Assembly: GCA_039679385.1 (NCBI GenBank)
Contig: JBDKVB010000007.1
Location: 1 to 52,474, forward strand
DNA length: 52,474 nucleotides
Direction: 5' to 3'
Origin: Armatimonadia bacterium
GTDB lineage: Bacteria; Armatimonadota; Zipacnadia; Zipacnadales; JABUFB01
The notes beneath the pieces are model-generated. The model saw only the letters and a program-made list of their open reading frames with translations. It had not been told where the DNA came from and did not search any database. Positions 25,001 through 34,056 of this stretch are shown piece by piece (the first letter of the stretch is position 1; each line of letters opens with the position of its first letter). The translations under genes were made by a program, and so were the position numbers.

Positions 25001-26773
25001 CCAGGCGCCGTCATCGCCGAAGGTGCCGCCACCGTTGATGTTGTCGGTACACAGCATCTGCCAGCGTGCCTGCAGCAGACAGTTGCCGTTGGTGAAGTAG
25101 TCCATATCGCCGGACTTGAGGGCGTACTCGGAGAGGAAGTCGTTGCCTGCGATGGGGCCGTAGGCGTAGGAGTCATGCACCCGCGGCGTCTGCTCGCCCA
25201 GGGTGATGAGTGGTTCGGTCATGGTCTTCCAGTGACCGTTGATGCCGTAGTAACGGTCGAAGTAGGCTCCGTGCATGTACAGGCACAGGCCCTGGTCGAG
25301 CTGGTGTCCGTCGACGATGGGGCGATTGACGCTCTGCACGCTGCGACCGTAGGCCTGCTCGTTGCGCACGCCGATGAGTAGGAGGCGATTGAGTATCTCC
25401 AGCTTCAGCGTATCGGGCAGGGCCGGGCACTCATCGATCAGGTCCCAGCCCTCCAGGGTGTTGAAGGTCCACTCCATCGGCCCGCGAGCATTGGAGGCCG
25501 GGGCGTCGAGGATCTGGCGCCAGATCGCCGCGTAGAGGCGGGCCCAGCGCTCGTCACCGGTCAGGTACCAGTTGCGGGCCATGGCCTTGGTGCCCTGCAT
25601 GGTATCGCGCACGGGCACGAAGGCATTGGTGTCGAGGGCGCTCCTCGCCGCAGCGGCCTGGGTAGCGATGGCGGTGTCACTGGGACCGGTGGCAGGTACG
25701 ATGCCGTCGGCGAGAGCGGTGTCGCCGGGCTGAAGGTCCATGAGGTCAGGGAGTACGAGATCGGTCCGGGTAGCAGAGCGCCGGATCGTCTCGAGCAGAC
25801 GCTGCAGGGCAGGCTCGAAGCCCGCGGGGTCACTGGCTCCCACAACCACCACATTGCGACCGGCGCCCCAGGGGTCATGGACAGTCTGGACCACCACACC
25901 GGGATTGCCCAGGGCGAGGAGGTTCGTCGTGGAGCCCTCTTCGTACAGGGCCACGTCGTCGTACCAGATGCTGCCCTCGCCGTGCAGGTACAGGAGGAGG
26001 CGTCCGAAGGCGGCGCCCTCGGGGACCTTGAAGGGGTTGGCGACGGTAGTCCACTGGTCGGAGGTCTGCAGCGTCACGTCGTTACCGCCCAGGGGACGGC
26101 TGGGGGTACCGTTGTCGTAGAAGTCTACGTGGAAGAGGCCACGAGCCTTGGGCGCAAGCGTCGCGCGATAGGCTACGGTCATGCGGTAGGAGTGCCCCGG
26201 CTTGACGTCGAGGTTGCGCATGACGCAAGCTCGGCCCTCCGGCTCTGACCGCTTGCCATCGATGCGGACGCTGTTTGGCGCACTGCGGAACTGCGTCGAG
26301 TCCAGGGTCAGCGCATGCGTGGCCCCGGTCGGCGTGGAGTACGCCCACAGGTCGGGGGTGCCGTCCGAGTTGCTGTCGCGGTCGAAGCCGGGATTGGCCA
26401 GACCCTTGCCCGGGTAGATACCGTCGACGAAGCAGAGACGCCGGGCGTAGAGCTTGCCGATCAGCGCGTTCGAACTGCAGTCGCCGAGAGCGAGGCAGTG
26501 CTGCTGACGCAGTGTCTCCTCCGTGAGAGAGGAAGCCGACACAAGGGGGAGCTGCACGCCCGTGAGTCGGGCGATCTCGGCCTGGAGGTTCTTCGCCAGC
26601 TCTTGGAGACGAGGGTCCTCGCCGGGGACAAGGAGGGCCTGAGGCTTCCCGGCGCTCACCAGTGGAGTCTGCAGGCAGGGGTCCTTGAGACGGTCGAGGT
26701 GGTCCACCACTGCCGCCTGGGCGGAGAGAGTGGCCAGCAGAGTCAGGGCGAGACTCAGACAGAGACGTCGCAT
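22052..26773 (-). CDS. Giant secreted heparinase-like protein with carbohydrate-binding, F5/8C-like and FG-GAP propeller domains
   Basis: A 1573-residue exported protein with signal peptide 1-20. Residues 40-115 resemble the small N-terminal domain of alpha-glucuronidases (LAKNLQAEIARLTG). A calcium-type loop DRDSNSDGTPD (131-141) opens a carbohydrate-binding-like beta-sandwich to about 280. An alpha/alpha toroid (about 370-640) leads to a heparinase II/III-like beta-domain with HGHEDGASILRF (703-714) and HNTMLVNHDG (735-744). A discoidin/F5-8C-like domain covers about 1085-1213. The C-terminus (about 1230-1573) is an FG-GAP/VCBS propeller with D.NGDG.DE-type loops near 1282, 1332, 1376, 1421 and 1548. 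It probably binds and cleaves an acidic polysaccharide; the substrate is unknown. ATG 26773 is preceded by GGAGG. The gene is divergent from 26962. Confidence 0.85.
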   Translation of the reverse strand: MRRLCLSLALTLLATLSAQAAVVDHLDRLKDPCLQTPLVSAGKPQALLVPGEDPRLQELAKNLQAEIARLTGVQLPLVSASSLTEETLRQQHCLALGDCSSNALIGKLYARRLCFVDGIYPGKGLANPGFDRDSNSDGTPDLWAYSTPTGATHALTLDSTQFRSAPNSVRIDGKRSEPEGRACVMRNLDVKPGHSYRMTVAYRATLAPKARGLFHVDFYDNGTPSRPLGGNDVTLQTSDQWTTVANPFKVPEGAAFGRLLLYLHGEGSIWYDDVALYEEGSTTNLLALGNPGVVVQTVHDPWGAGRNVVVVGASDPAGFEPALQRLLETIRRSATRTDLVLPDLMDLQPGDTALADGIVPATGPSDTAIATQAAAARSALDTNAFVPVRDTMQGTKAMARNWYLTGDERWARLYAAIWRQILDAPASNARGPMEWTFNTLEGWDLIDECPALPDTLKLEILNRLLLIGVRNEQAYGRSVQSVNRPIVDGHQLDQGLCLYMHGAYFDRYYGINGHWKTMTEPLITLGEQTPRVHDSYAYGPIAGNDFLSEYALKSGDMDYFTNGNCLLQARWQMLCTDNINGGGTFGDDGAWRGSLPTGLLQKANWFYGDDTLKWFLQGTRPPLGAFANDRPAKLPTDLLGVAYIPLKGRLYDVAASTRKDPEAAKWPAESVPPEKAFDKLSLRTGFTPQDQYLLIDGISVLSHGHEDGASILRFTDNGRLFLTEGHYVEISARRHNTMLVNHDGVSYAPPPLVSLEAKASLGSAGLVELLSSAYNGVDWRRSLLWLPEEAVVVVDRLTAREPGEYSFEALWRSLGDARLSDNGAFTVDQQGESMTLSRVDDSLCRAREMLDYHGINYYGSYPYCNDGLVKELRQTQQRRLQPGESSSFLNVIQTHKTGQAPAPVRRLPGDALLVGSGSNRFVAGTGQPTFAGAPDTDARLWIVRDSGAIAVAEATRFHWGALTVTTSAPASYSLTLAPARLTADCSAPIAYHLELQGKALEGSMERGSVDLPGLAAQSQPLFTEQFMALESLATLPPASIPAPSTAQPIARPLWQTELPPMPRLVTSEVGTQVSCTPLPLPVSTWDAGYRIDPQRLASDWDSIVLWPEDQAAEITVSLPQVRDVSRVAVRTMCTNNSARGISYRLASLTLSAAENLNGPWTELKRFEDAADHEVPSYPEYAVDTPGLRARYLKVSATPRKGCALFLKGIRAWGLPETPQTGTPRIEPNETGSATALCSAALTRGTASVICGLRDGTVLAYTEGKVAWSADAGAQVNCLAAGNLDGKPGDEILVGTNGQRLLCLDPTGKQLWTREFPFFWGRQGNVMWTGLGDLNGDAQTEVVVSCENWHFYCLDARGADLWAFEVEHAGQEGALGDLKGDGKLEILCGQEYYGWDVLDSAGKRLYVVSGPGPISTAALCADLNGDGKDEAVFGAQTCGVYVRDGAGNRVFDANVGGFVTDLTTLRGPQGTLLVASAESHDLNLAAFRSDGSAAWRRQLSGIPLMLAACGDSVAVGCADGLLQLVDAEGHVTPLLRLSGPVRKVAAADVDGDGQDEILATGDRELVAVKLPAKP

Positions 26774-26961
26774 GGAAGTGCCCCTCCGGAGACGGATTGC
26801 GGCCTCGAGAGACAGTATTCTCGTTGCCCTCGGCGCGGACCTTGCCCCGGAACAGGTTGCCGCAGGCCCAGGCGTCCACGGTCAGTACCCAAGGAACCGG
26901 CGCGGGAGGCGGCGAACTCTTTGGCCAAAGCCGTGCCGACTTCGCGAGAACGGGTGAAACC

Positions 26962-29900
26962 ATGCGCAACTTGTGCTCTGTCGCAGTCGTAGCCCTGGGA
27001 AGTGCGCTTGCGTCGATGCCCGCGGTGGCAGGGACGATCCCCTGGGATACCACCTACGCACCGGAGGGTCTGCCGCAGGTGACGGTCCGCTGGGAGGATC
27101 CGGAGCAGCGTGAGGTCTTCGTGGTGGAGGGTCAGGAGTACCAGTGCCGGGTGGCGACGTGGCCGGCGAAGATCCTGTCGCTGCGAGTCCACGGCAAGGA
27201 TCTACTCGGCCCGGAGGGCCTCAGTCCGAGCTTCGTTGATGCCCAGGGCAGCCGATACACGGTAGCACCCCGGGACCTGACGCCGGTCTGGGACGTGTGG
27301 CGACGACGCTGGACACCGGCCTCCGACTCCCGGGCTCGAATGAACGTGTGGAGCGCGAGTCCCTACTACTGGGACGCGCATCTGCTGGAGATACCACTGG
27401 TAACTGAGGGCTACCTGGCCGCACGCAGCTCTCTGAAGGAGGGCCGCCTTCTGGCCGGGTGGGACTTCCAGGCCGATGCAGAGGGTTGGCGAGCGCTCCA
27501 TAGTTGCACCGTCGAGGCGAAGCCCGAAGGAACGCTGCTGATCACCGCCACGGGTGATGACCCGTACCTGGAGAGCCCGGCGGTGAGTGTTGCCGGGCCG
27601 CTGCAGGTCGTGCTACGGATGCGGACGCAGGCTGGTGGCGGCGCCGCCCTCTACTGGACCTCGGACACGGCCCCCGAGTATGGCGGAGGAAGTGTGGCGA
27701 CCTTCCCGGTCACGGCGGACGGCGAGTGGCATGAGTATCGGGTGCCGATTCAGTTCGCTGGGAAGCTGACTCGCGTGCGTCTCGACCCGCCGGGTGAGAC
27801 CGGGACCACCGAAGTCGAATGGGTGCGCCTCCAGGAGCGCCCGCAGGATGACCCGAAGGCGCCGAAACCCGCTCGCGGTGAGTTGGTATTCCACGCCTAC
27901 GCAGACCAGTTGCGGATTGAGTTTCGAGTGGACCAGCCCGAAGGCCAACCCGCTCCACAGAGGGCCATCCTGGAGGGCGAGACCCCCGGGGCGAGGGTCG
28001 AGACAGTTGGAGAACGCCCGCTGCTGAAGCTGGGCGAAGGAGAAGGCACAGCGCTGGTTCTGGGCCGCCCGCGAGCGACCTTCGACCCGGAGCACAAGCT
28101 CTGGTCGGCACGGATGGAAGACGCGCGTCCCGGCACCTACTGGGTGATGAAGCCGACGCATTCAGGGACGACTACGGAAGCGTTGTTTGCGAATGACCTG
28201 TTCCCGATGGGCGACAACGCGGTCTCCGTGACCGGGGGCTACTGGCTGGGCTATGACGAGGCCTCTGGGCTGTACCGGGTCCAGGTGGCGCGAACCGGCG
28301 GCGGCTATAGCTTCGAAGAGGGCTACATGAACCCGAGTCGGCGTGCCTCCGTGGGTCTGCGTTTCCACGATGAGAGCGTGGACCGGTCGATGATCGTGAA
28401 GTGCATGACGGGGATCGGTTGCCTGGAGGCTTCCGTGCTGACGGACGAGTACGGCTTTCCGCTTCCGACGCCTGCCTTCGTGTGCAAGAACTTCGGTGGC
28501 GAGCTGGAGGAGCCTGACGACTCGGCCTACGGGGACTCCTACTTCCCGGTGGCCCTGGAGGCCAACCAAGACAAGTCGCTGCAGGTGGCGAACCTGATCC
28601 AGGGCTGGGGCAACCACATGCTCAAACAGGTGTCCTCGATCCGCTTTTTCAACATCTACTGGCACCTGTCTACGGGCGCCTCGGAGACGACCTGCTTCAC
28701 CCACAACTGGATGCAGATCGGGCGCAGCGGAGTACTGCACATCCCCGACTTCCGCCCGCTCTCAGGGCCCTTCACGGTGGGGCAGCCGCAGCATGGGTGC
28801 GTGCAGTGGCCAGGCTTCCTGCAGTACAACGGCGGCAAGGGCAGGCTGGTATATGAGAAGACGGTACTCGAGTCGGTCAGCCCCTGCCTGGCTCGATTCA
28901 CGCTGCACTACCACACCTCAGACGACACCGCGCGGGCCCGGTTGTCGGTGATGGAGATCCCGCAACGCGACGAGATGCGTACCTTCGTGCGGCTACGGTA
29001 CGACTGGGAGAAGCCGGTTGAGATCGTGGGCGACGCTCGGCTGAACTTCCGGTGGCTGAACCTCTTCGAGAAGCGGATGCCCGCTGCGCTGATCTACACC
29101 GACGCCGAGGCCAAGACCCAGCAGGTGGCCATGAAGACCGACGACACCCCGATGCTGACCGGCGTGCCGCTGACGAAGCAGTCGCCCTTCGTGGGCTCGG
29201 TGGCAGACGCCGGCGGGTATGGCTGCGTGGTGCTGGTGCGTGGATTCCGCGCTCGGCTGGGAGGAGTGGACTACGACCAGGCGGCCGTCTCGGCCCAGTT
29301 CGGTACCGGCGACGGGAGCTACTGGCTCACGGTGCCGACGGAGACGCTGAAGCTGCTTGCCGGCGACTTCGTCGAGGCCGAGGTCATGCTCATGCCGCAC
29401 GGAGAGCCGACACTGCCCGCCTTCAAGGCCGAACGGGAACGCACCGAGCGCTTCGGAGACGGCGTGCCGGTGGTGAAGGAGGTCAAGGTGGGGGAGAAGC
29501 TGTCGGACTTCCCGGCGAGGGTGCAGGCGGCAGAGGAGGTGGCTGCCTTCTCGATCGAGGGCGGCTTCGACTACATGCCGCTCATCGTCGAGGGCTTCCA
29601 GCGGCCGGGCGTGCCGATCCTGTGGCGAGGTGACCTCTGGCAGGACCAGCAGGTCGGCGGCGGCGACGGCTACCAGGTGGAGGGCGATGGGAAGGGCGGC
29701 TACCGATTCGTGTTCCTCTACCCGGTTCGCAGGGGGCAGGGACTGAGCTGCATGGTGACGAGAGCGGATTGCACCACGGGGATCAGTCGGATGTACGACG
29801 AGAACGGAAGGCTGGTGCTCGAGGCCCCGCAGGAGGGCGAGTTCCACCTGAAGGCCCCGGTGCTGTTCGGGCCGGGCCGGAACGTGCTGACTGCCGGTGC

Positions 29901-30177
29901 GCCGGTTCTGTCCTTCACCGGGCAGGGGACGCGGGTCGCTGCAGTGCCGGTGTCCGTCTCGCCGGTTGAGGGAAGGGCCGTCGTTGAGACGAACGCCAAA
30001 GGCGATCAGGTGCGTGTGGCGGGTGCGGCGACGGTGACCTTCTCGCAGCTCCAGCCGGGCGGCGTGTACCAGGTGACGGTGGACGGTGTCGCCACGACTC
30101 AGGCCGCCGACCAGGGAAGGCTGCAGGTTCAGGTGAAGGGGCCGGAGAGCCGTATCGCGATTGCCCTGCTGAAGTGA
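26962..30177 (+). CDS. Large secreted beta-rich protein of unknown function
   Basis: A 1071-residue protein with signal peptide 1-23 (VAVVALGSALASMPAVAG). I do not recognise a catalytic family. A carbohydrate-binding-like beta-sandwich lies at about 162-270 (LLAGWDFQADAEGWRALHSC to EWVRLQERP). The rest is rich in aromatic residues and predicted beta-strands, with motifs such as FFNIYWHLSTGASETTCF and FNFRWLN-like stretches that could form a lyase or glycosidase supersandwich. The C-terminal about 80 residues look like a small beta-domain. The frame is open upstream to 26797, but ATG 26962 is the only start giving a signal peptide; its ribosome-binding site is weak. The GH29 fucosidase gene follows after 52 bases, suggesting cotranscription and a role in fucose-containing glycan use. 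Confidence 0.75.
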   Translation: MRNLCSVAVVALGSALASMPAVAGTIPWDTTYAPEGLPQVTVRWEDPEQREVFVVEGQEYQCRVATWPAKILSLRVHGKDLLGPEGLSPSFVDAQGSRYTVAPRDLTPVWDVWRRRWTPASDSRARMNVWSASPYYWDAHLLEIPLVTEGYLAARSSLKEGRLLAGWDFQADAEGWRALHSCTVEAKPEGTLLITATGDDPYLESPAVSVAGPLQVVLRMRTQAGGGAALYWTSDTAPEYGGGSVATFPVTADGEWHEYRVPIQFAGKLTRVRLDPPGETGTTEVEWVRLQERPQDDPKAPKPARGELVFHAYADQLRIEFRVDQPEGQPAPQRAILEGETPGARVETVGERPLLKLGEGEGTALVLGRPRATFDPEHKLWSARMEDARPGTYWVMKPTHSGTTTEALFANDLFPMGDNAVSVTGGYWLGYDEASGLYRVQVARTGGGYSFEEGYMNPSRRASVGLRFHDESVDRSMIVKCMTGIGCLEASVLTDEYGFPLPTPAFVCKNFGGELEEPDDSAYGDSYFPVALEANQDKSLQVANLIQGWGNHMLKQVSSIRFFNIYWHLSTGASETTCFTHNWMQIGRSGVLHIPDFRPLSGPFTVGQPQHGCVQWPGFLQYNGGKGRLVYEKTVLESVSPCLARFTLHYHTSDDTARARLSVMEIPQRDEMRTFVRLRYDWEKPVEIVGDARLNFRWLNLFEKRMPAALIYTDAEAKTQQVAMKTDDTPMLTGVPLTKQSPFVGSVADAGGYGCVVLVRGFRARLGGVDYDQAAVSAQFGTGDGSYWLTVPTETLKLLAGDFVEAEVMLMPHGEPTLPAFKAERERTERFGDGVPVVKEVKVGEKLSDFPARVQAAEEVAAFSIEGGFDYMPLIVEGFQRPGVPILWRGDLWQDQQVGGGDGYQVEGDGKGGYRFVFLYPVRRGQGLSCMVTRADCTTGISRMYDENGRLVLEAPQEGEFHLKAPVLFGPGRNVLTAGAPVLSFTGQGTRVAAVPVSVSPVEGRAVVETNAKGDQVRVAGAATVTFSQLQPGGVYQVTVDGVATTQAADQGRLQVQVKGPESRIAIALLK

Positions 30178-30229
30178 CGCACGGGACTTCGTTTCCCTCT
30201 GCACACGCTGAGCGAAAGGTGGAGATCAG

Positions 30230-31978
30230 ATGCGAATCAGACTGGCTTTGACGGTTGTGCTCCTGGCAGCCATGGGTACGGCAGCCCTGGCGCAAGCCCC
30301 GGCGACGGCACCCGAGGAGACCAAAGAGCAGCGGGACGCACGGGTGCAGTGGTGGCGTGAGGCGCGGTTTGGCCTGTTCATCCATTGGGGGCTGTATGCG
30401 GTGCCTGCCGGAGTGTGGAAGGGGCAGCCGGTCGCTGGGATCGGTGAGTGGATCATGAACCGGGGCAAGATACCGGTCCAGGACTACGGCGCCCTGACAA
30501 GCCAGTTCAACCCCGTGCGGTTCAACGCCGACGAGTGGGTGTCGATGGCCAAGAACGCCGGGATGAAGTACATCGTCATCACCTCCAAGCACCACGACGG
30601 CTTCGCGATGTTCCGGTCGGCGGCGACGCCCTACAACATCTACGACGCGACGCCCTTCCACCGCGACCCGCTGAAGGAGCTTGCCGAGGCCTGTGAGCGC
30701 CAGGGCATGCGACTGGGCTTCTACTACTCCCAGGCCCAGGACTGGCACCACCCGGGCGGCGCTGCTTCAGGCGGCCACTGGGACAAGGCTCAGGAGGGCG
30801 ACCTGGGCCAGTACCTGCGCACGATCGCCGTGCCGCAGGTGCGGGAGTTGCTGACCAACTACGGGCATGTTTCGGTGCTGTGGTGGGATACGCCGGTGGG
30901 GATGACCAAGGAGTATGCCGACCTGCTGCGACCGCTGCTGAAGCTGCAGCCGGGGATCATCACCAACAACCGGCTGGGTGGCGGTTACGGCGGCGACAGT
31001 GAGACACCGGAGCAGCGGATCCCGGCGACCGGTCTGGGCGACCGCGACTGGGAGACCTGCATGACCATGAACGACACCTGGGGCTTCAAGGTCAACGACA
31101 ACAACTGGAAGCCGACGGTCACGCTGATCCGGAACCTGATCGACATTGCCAGCAAGGGCGGCAACTACCTGCTGAACGTGGGGCCGACGGCCGAGGGCGT
31201 CATTCCGCAGGCCAGCGTCGATCGACTGGCGGAGATCGGCAAGTGGATGAAAGTCAATGGCGAGGCCATCTACGCGACGAAGCCGAGTCCCTTCAGGAAA
31301 CTCGCCTGGGGACGCTGCACCCAGAAACCGGGTAAGCTATACCTGCACGTGTTCGACTGGCCGACTGACGGGAAGCTGGTTGTGCCGGTGCTGAACCACG
31401 TCACGAAGGCCTACCTCCTGGCGGACCCGGAGACCACGCTGAGCACTACAGCGACGGCAGACTCGGTGACCATCGCCGTGCCTCCGACGGCACCGGATAC
31501 CCTGGCCAGTGTCGTCGTGGCGGAGATCGAAGGCGAGCCACAGGTCGCGGTACAGGACACGGCCATAGCCCAGCAGTCGGACGGGACGGCGAGGCTGCGC
31601 GCCTTCGATGCCGAGGTGATCGCCAAGAGCGCGAAGCTAGAAGGCTCCGGCGAGCAGAACATCGGGTTCTGGACCGAGGTCGACGACCTGGTGCAGTGGC
31701 AGTTGCGAGTGGACAAGCCGGGGCGCTACGAGGTCCAGGTCAACTACTCCTGCGAGCCCGGCAGTGAGGGGAGCGAATACGTTGTTGTGATCGGCGACCG
31801 GGCGGTTGTGGGGAAGGTGGCGGCCACGAAGTCGTGGACGGACTACCAGGTGGCAAGCCTCGGGACGGTGGACCTCACCAGCACGGGGAAGGTCGGGGTG
31901 ATGGTGCGGGCTTTGCGGAAACCGGCTCTGGCGGTGATGAACCTGCGGTCGGTGGTGCTCAAGCCGGTTGCGCAGTAG
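30230..31978 (+). CDS. Secreted alpha-L-fucosidase, GH29, with C-terminal carbohydrate-binding-like domain
   Basis: A 582-residue exported hydrolase that removes alpha-L-fucose from glycans. The signal peptide is about 1-21 (ALTVVLLAAMGTAALAQ). GH29 landmarks are WWREARFGLFIHWGLY (41-56), YIVITSKHHDGFAMF (114-128), GFYYSQAQDWHHP, and VSVLWWD with candidate nucleophile D220. NYLLNVGPTAEGVI marks the end of the barrel. A C-terminal segment (about 450-582, LRAFDAEVIAKSAKL... GFWTEVDDLVQWQLRV) resembles a carbohydrate-binding beta-sandwich appended after the usual C-terminal domain. ATG 30230 is preceded by GGAG at 5 bases. The gene follows the unknown 26962 gene and is ended by the strong hairpin at 32008-32039. 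Confidence 0.95.
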   Translation: MRIRLALTVVLLAAMGTAALAQAPATAPEETKEQRDARVQWWREARFGLFIHWGLYAVPAGVWKGQPVAGIGEWIMNRGKIPVQDYGALTSQFNPVRFNADEWVSMAKNAGMKYIVITSKHHDGFAMFRSAATPYNIYDATPFHRDPLKELAEACERQGMRLGFYYSQAQDWHHPGGAASGGHWDKAQEGDLGQYLRTIAVPQVRELLTNYGHVSVLWWDTPVGMTKEYADLLRPLLKLQPGIITNNRLGGGYGGDSETPEQRIPATGLGDRDWETCMTMNDTWGFKVNDNNWKPTVTLIRNLIDIASKGGNYLLNVGPTAEGVIPQASVDRLAEIGKWMKVNGEAIYATKPSPFRKLAWGRCTQKPGKLYLHVFDWPTDGKLVVPVLNHVTKAYLLADPETTLSTTATADSVTIAVPPTAPDTLASVVVAEIEGEPQVAVQDTAIAQQSDGTARLRAFDAEVIAKSAKLEGSGEQNIGFWTEVDDLVQWQLRVDKPGRYEVQVNYSCEPGSEGSEYVVVIGDRAVVGKVAATKSWTDYQVASLGTVDLTSTGKVGVMVRALRKPALAVMNLRSVVLKPVAQ

Positions 31979-32007
31979 GCACAGGGGAGCGTTGCGAGCC
32001 AAGATAG

Positions 32008-32039
32008 CGATGGCCGGGCTGCTTGCAGCCCGGCCATCG
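32008..32039. terminator. Perfect palindromic hairpin between convergent genes
   Basis: A 15-base perfect inverted repeat: GATGGCCGGGCTGC (32009-32022) and GCAGCCCGGCCATC (32025-32038), extended by one C-G pair and separated only by TT. It lies between the convergent ends at 31978 and 32053, so it probably terminates both transcripts. It lacks a long T tract on either side. Confidence 0.78.
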
Positions 32040-32052
32040 AGGTTTCGGCAGA

Positions 32053-33933
32053 CTACTCAGCAGTTACGCGCAGAACCCACTTACCTTCAGCGACTGCCTC
32101 GCGGCTTGTGAGGGTGATGCGGTACAGGTGGTCGCCCCATACGGGCACCATCCTGGGGTCCTGCAACTCGAGGCGTTCTACGGTCGGGGTCAGAACCTCG
32201 GCCGGATACTGCATAGTCACCCTTCGGCCATCCGGCAGCACGATCACGCCGGGTTGTGAGACGTCCGGCTCGCAGGGCGTCATGAGGCTGAGGGTTACCT
32301 CAGCGGCCTTGGTGAGACGGAAGTCGTCGATGACTTCGACCGCAGAGGAGGAACCGCGCTGCAGGCAGAGAGTGCGCTGCCAGGTCTTCACACCGGCCTC
32401 CTCAGGGTAGGCGCCGGCGATGTCCAGCGACAGGCAAGCATGGTCGTCGGTGCACTCGTGGCGAGCATCGCGGGCACGGAAGCTGCCACCGGGAGCCTGC
32501 TGCACGCCGCCGATAGTGGGCAGGTTGTGGTAGGCCGACTGCATGGTCCACAGCTCATAGCGGCGGGAGCTGAAGGTCTTCGCGGTGTACTGCTCCACAC
32601 CGGCGTCGATGAGGATCGGCCGGCCGTCGCAGAAGAGTATGAACTGGCCGACGTCGTTGTGGTTGTGGCTCTCGGCGTTGTGTCCACCCTTGCCGGCAAG
32701 GTACAGGCCCTTGTCGGAGCCCTCCTGCTCACGGGCGGCGAAGACCTCGATCCCGTCCATCCAGACGTCACGGACGAAGGGTGGCTCGGGCGATGCAGGG
32801 AGGATCTGGCTGTAGTTGAAGGCTGCCGGTAACTTGCGCCCCAGAGTGAAGGCACCAATCAGGGTCTTCTCTTCCGTTGTGCGGCGATGGAAGGCCGCCG
32901 AGCCCAGGGCCATGAGATTGTTGTCGCCGATGCGTTGCCCGTAGCGGAAGACCATCTCGGCGGAGATGCCGACCTTCGCGCTGCCGTCGGCGAAGTTGAG
33001 GAACCAGTTGCCGCCGCCGATGTAGGAGCGATAGAGGAACCGGCCCAGGTTGGCGACCAGCGGCTCCGCGTAGACGTCGATATGGCCTGCTGTGGCGCCG
33101 TGGAGGAGTTCCAGGCAGTCGAAGAGCGAACCACCGGCGCGGTCCCAGTAGGAGGTGCCCTCGTCGCAGCCACCGTCGGAGTGGTACACAGCCAGGAAGC
33201 TGTCGAGACTGCGCAGGGCCTTGGCGACAGCCGCAAGCCGCCGATCGAAATCGGTCTCCAGCACGAGCGCGGCCGTCAGGCAGTTCGAGTTGCACCACGG
33301 GCACCAGTTGTTCACGCTCCGGCGGGAGGACTCGTTGAGGCCCATCCACCAGAAATCGTCGCGGTTCAGGTAGGGCTCAAGGATGCGTTCGCTGACTTCG
33401 CGCCGCAGGCGGTCGCAGACAACGGGCGCCTCCATCTCCAGTTGTGAGGAGAGCAGGTAGTAGGTCCACGCCATCAACCCGCCGGTCTCGGCCGCGAACA
33501 GGTCGATGATGCGCTCGGCGGTGTCGGGCAGCGGGCTGCCGGGGAACCGCTGCGACTGGTTGTGAGCGGGCACGCCCCAGAAGGACTCCTCGCACACCGC
33601 CCAGAGGCCGTTGATAATGTCGTCGAGGAAGCGGCCCTTGTTCTCGATGCACTCGGCCATGACCAGGTTCGAGAGGTCACGTCGGCGAGCGAAGTGCGGA
33701 CCTTCGTAGCGGCTGCGGTTGCCCATGCGGCGGAACTGCATGAACAGCGTCGCGGGCAAGGAGGGCCACTCGTGGTACAGGAGCTTCTCGGCTGCCTGCA
33801 GGTAGGCATCGCAGACCTCCCGGGGCAGTGTCTCCCAGGCCTCGCGTTCCTTGGCGGTCGGGAAGGGATGGTACTGATCCTGGGGCAGCAGGAATCGGGC
33901 CAGATCATCTCTGGGGTAGCGTTCAGCTAGCAC
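32053..33933 (-). CDS. Heparinase II/III-family protein without signal peptide
   Basis: A 626-residue protein with the alpha/alpha-toroid plus beta-sandwich arrangement of oligo-alginate and heparinase II/III lyases. The toroid includes NESSRRSVNNWCPWCNSNC, GGCDEGTSYWDRAGGSLFD and a YIGGGNWFLNFADG segment. The beta-domain has GHNAESHNHNDVGQFILF, the characteristic NHND.G.F motif, then ILIDAGVEQYTAKTFSSRRYE. No signal peptide is present, so it probably acts in the cytoplasm on imported unsaturated oligosaccharides. The frame extends to a TTG at 33990. GTG 33933, with AAGGAAA about 9 bases upstream, is the better start. It lies 123 bases downstream of the phosphopantetheinyl transferase on the same strand. 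I see no functional link to the NRPS genes, so it may be a separate unit. Confidence 0.85.
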   Translation of the reverse strand: MLAERYPRDDLARFLLPQDQYHPFPTAKEREAWETLPREVCDAYLQAAEKLLYHEWPSLPATLFMQFRRMGNRSRYEGPHFARRRDLSNLVMAECIENKGRFLDDIINGLWAVCEESFWGVPAHNQSQRFPGSPLPDTAERIIDLFAAETGGLMAWTYYLLSSQLEMEAPVVCDRLRREVSERILEPYLNRDDFWWMGLNESSRRSVNNWCPWCNSNCLTAALVLETDFDRRLAAVAKALRSLDSFLAVYHSDGGCDEGTSYWDRAGGSLFDCLELLHGATAGHIDVYAEPLVANLGRFLYRSYIGGGNWFLNFADGSAKVGISAEMVFRYGQRIGDNNLMALGSAAFHRRTTEEKTLIGAFTLGRKLPAAFNYSQILPASPEPPFVRDVWMDGIEVFAAREQEGSDKGLYLAGKGGHNAESHNHNDVGQFILFCDGRPILIDAGVEQYTAKTFSSRRYELWTMQSAYHNLPTIGGVQQAPGGSFRARDARHECTDDHACLSLDIAGAYPEEAGVKTWQRTLCLQRGSSSAVEVIDDFRLTKAAEVTLSLMTPCEPDVSQPGVIVLPDGRRVTMQYPAEVLTPTVERLELQDPRMVPVWGDHLYRITLTSREAVAEGKWVLRVTAE

Positions 33934-34056
33934 GGGAAGGGTTTCCTTTCGCTCGGGCAGACGCGCTTGGGATCGGATTCCGGTCAACAAGCGAGGCTGA
34001 TTCGTCGCCGGTGTCCCTGCGGCCTTCCCCTGTGTGGGCCCTGGGTTACTGCGTCC

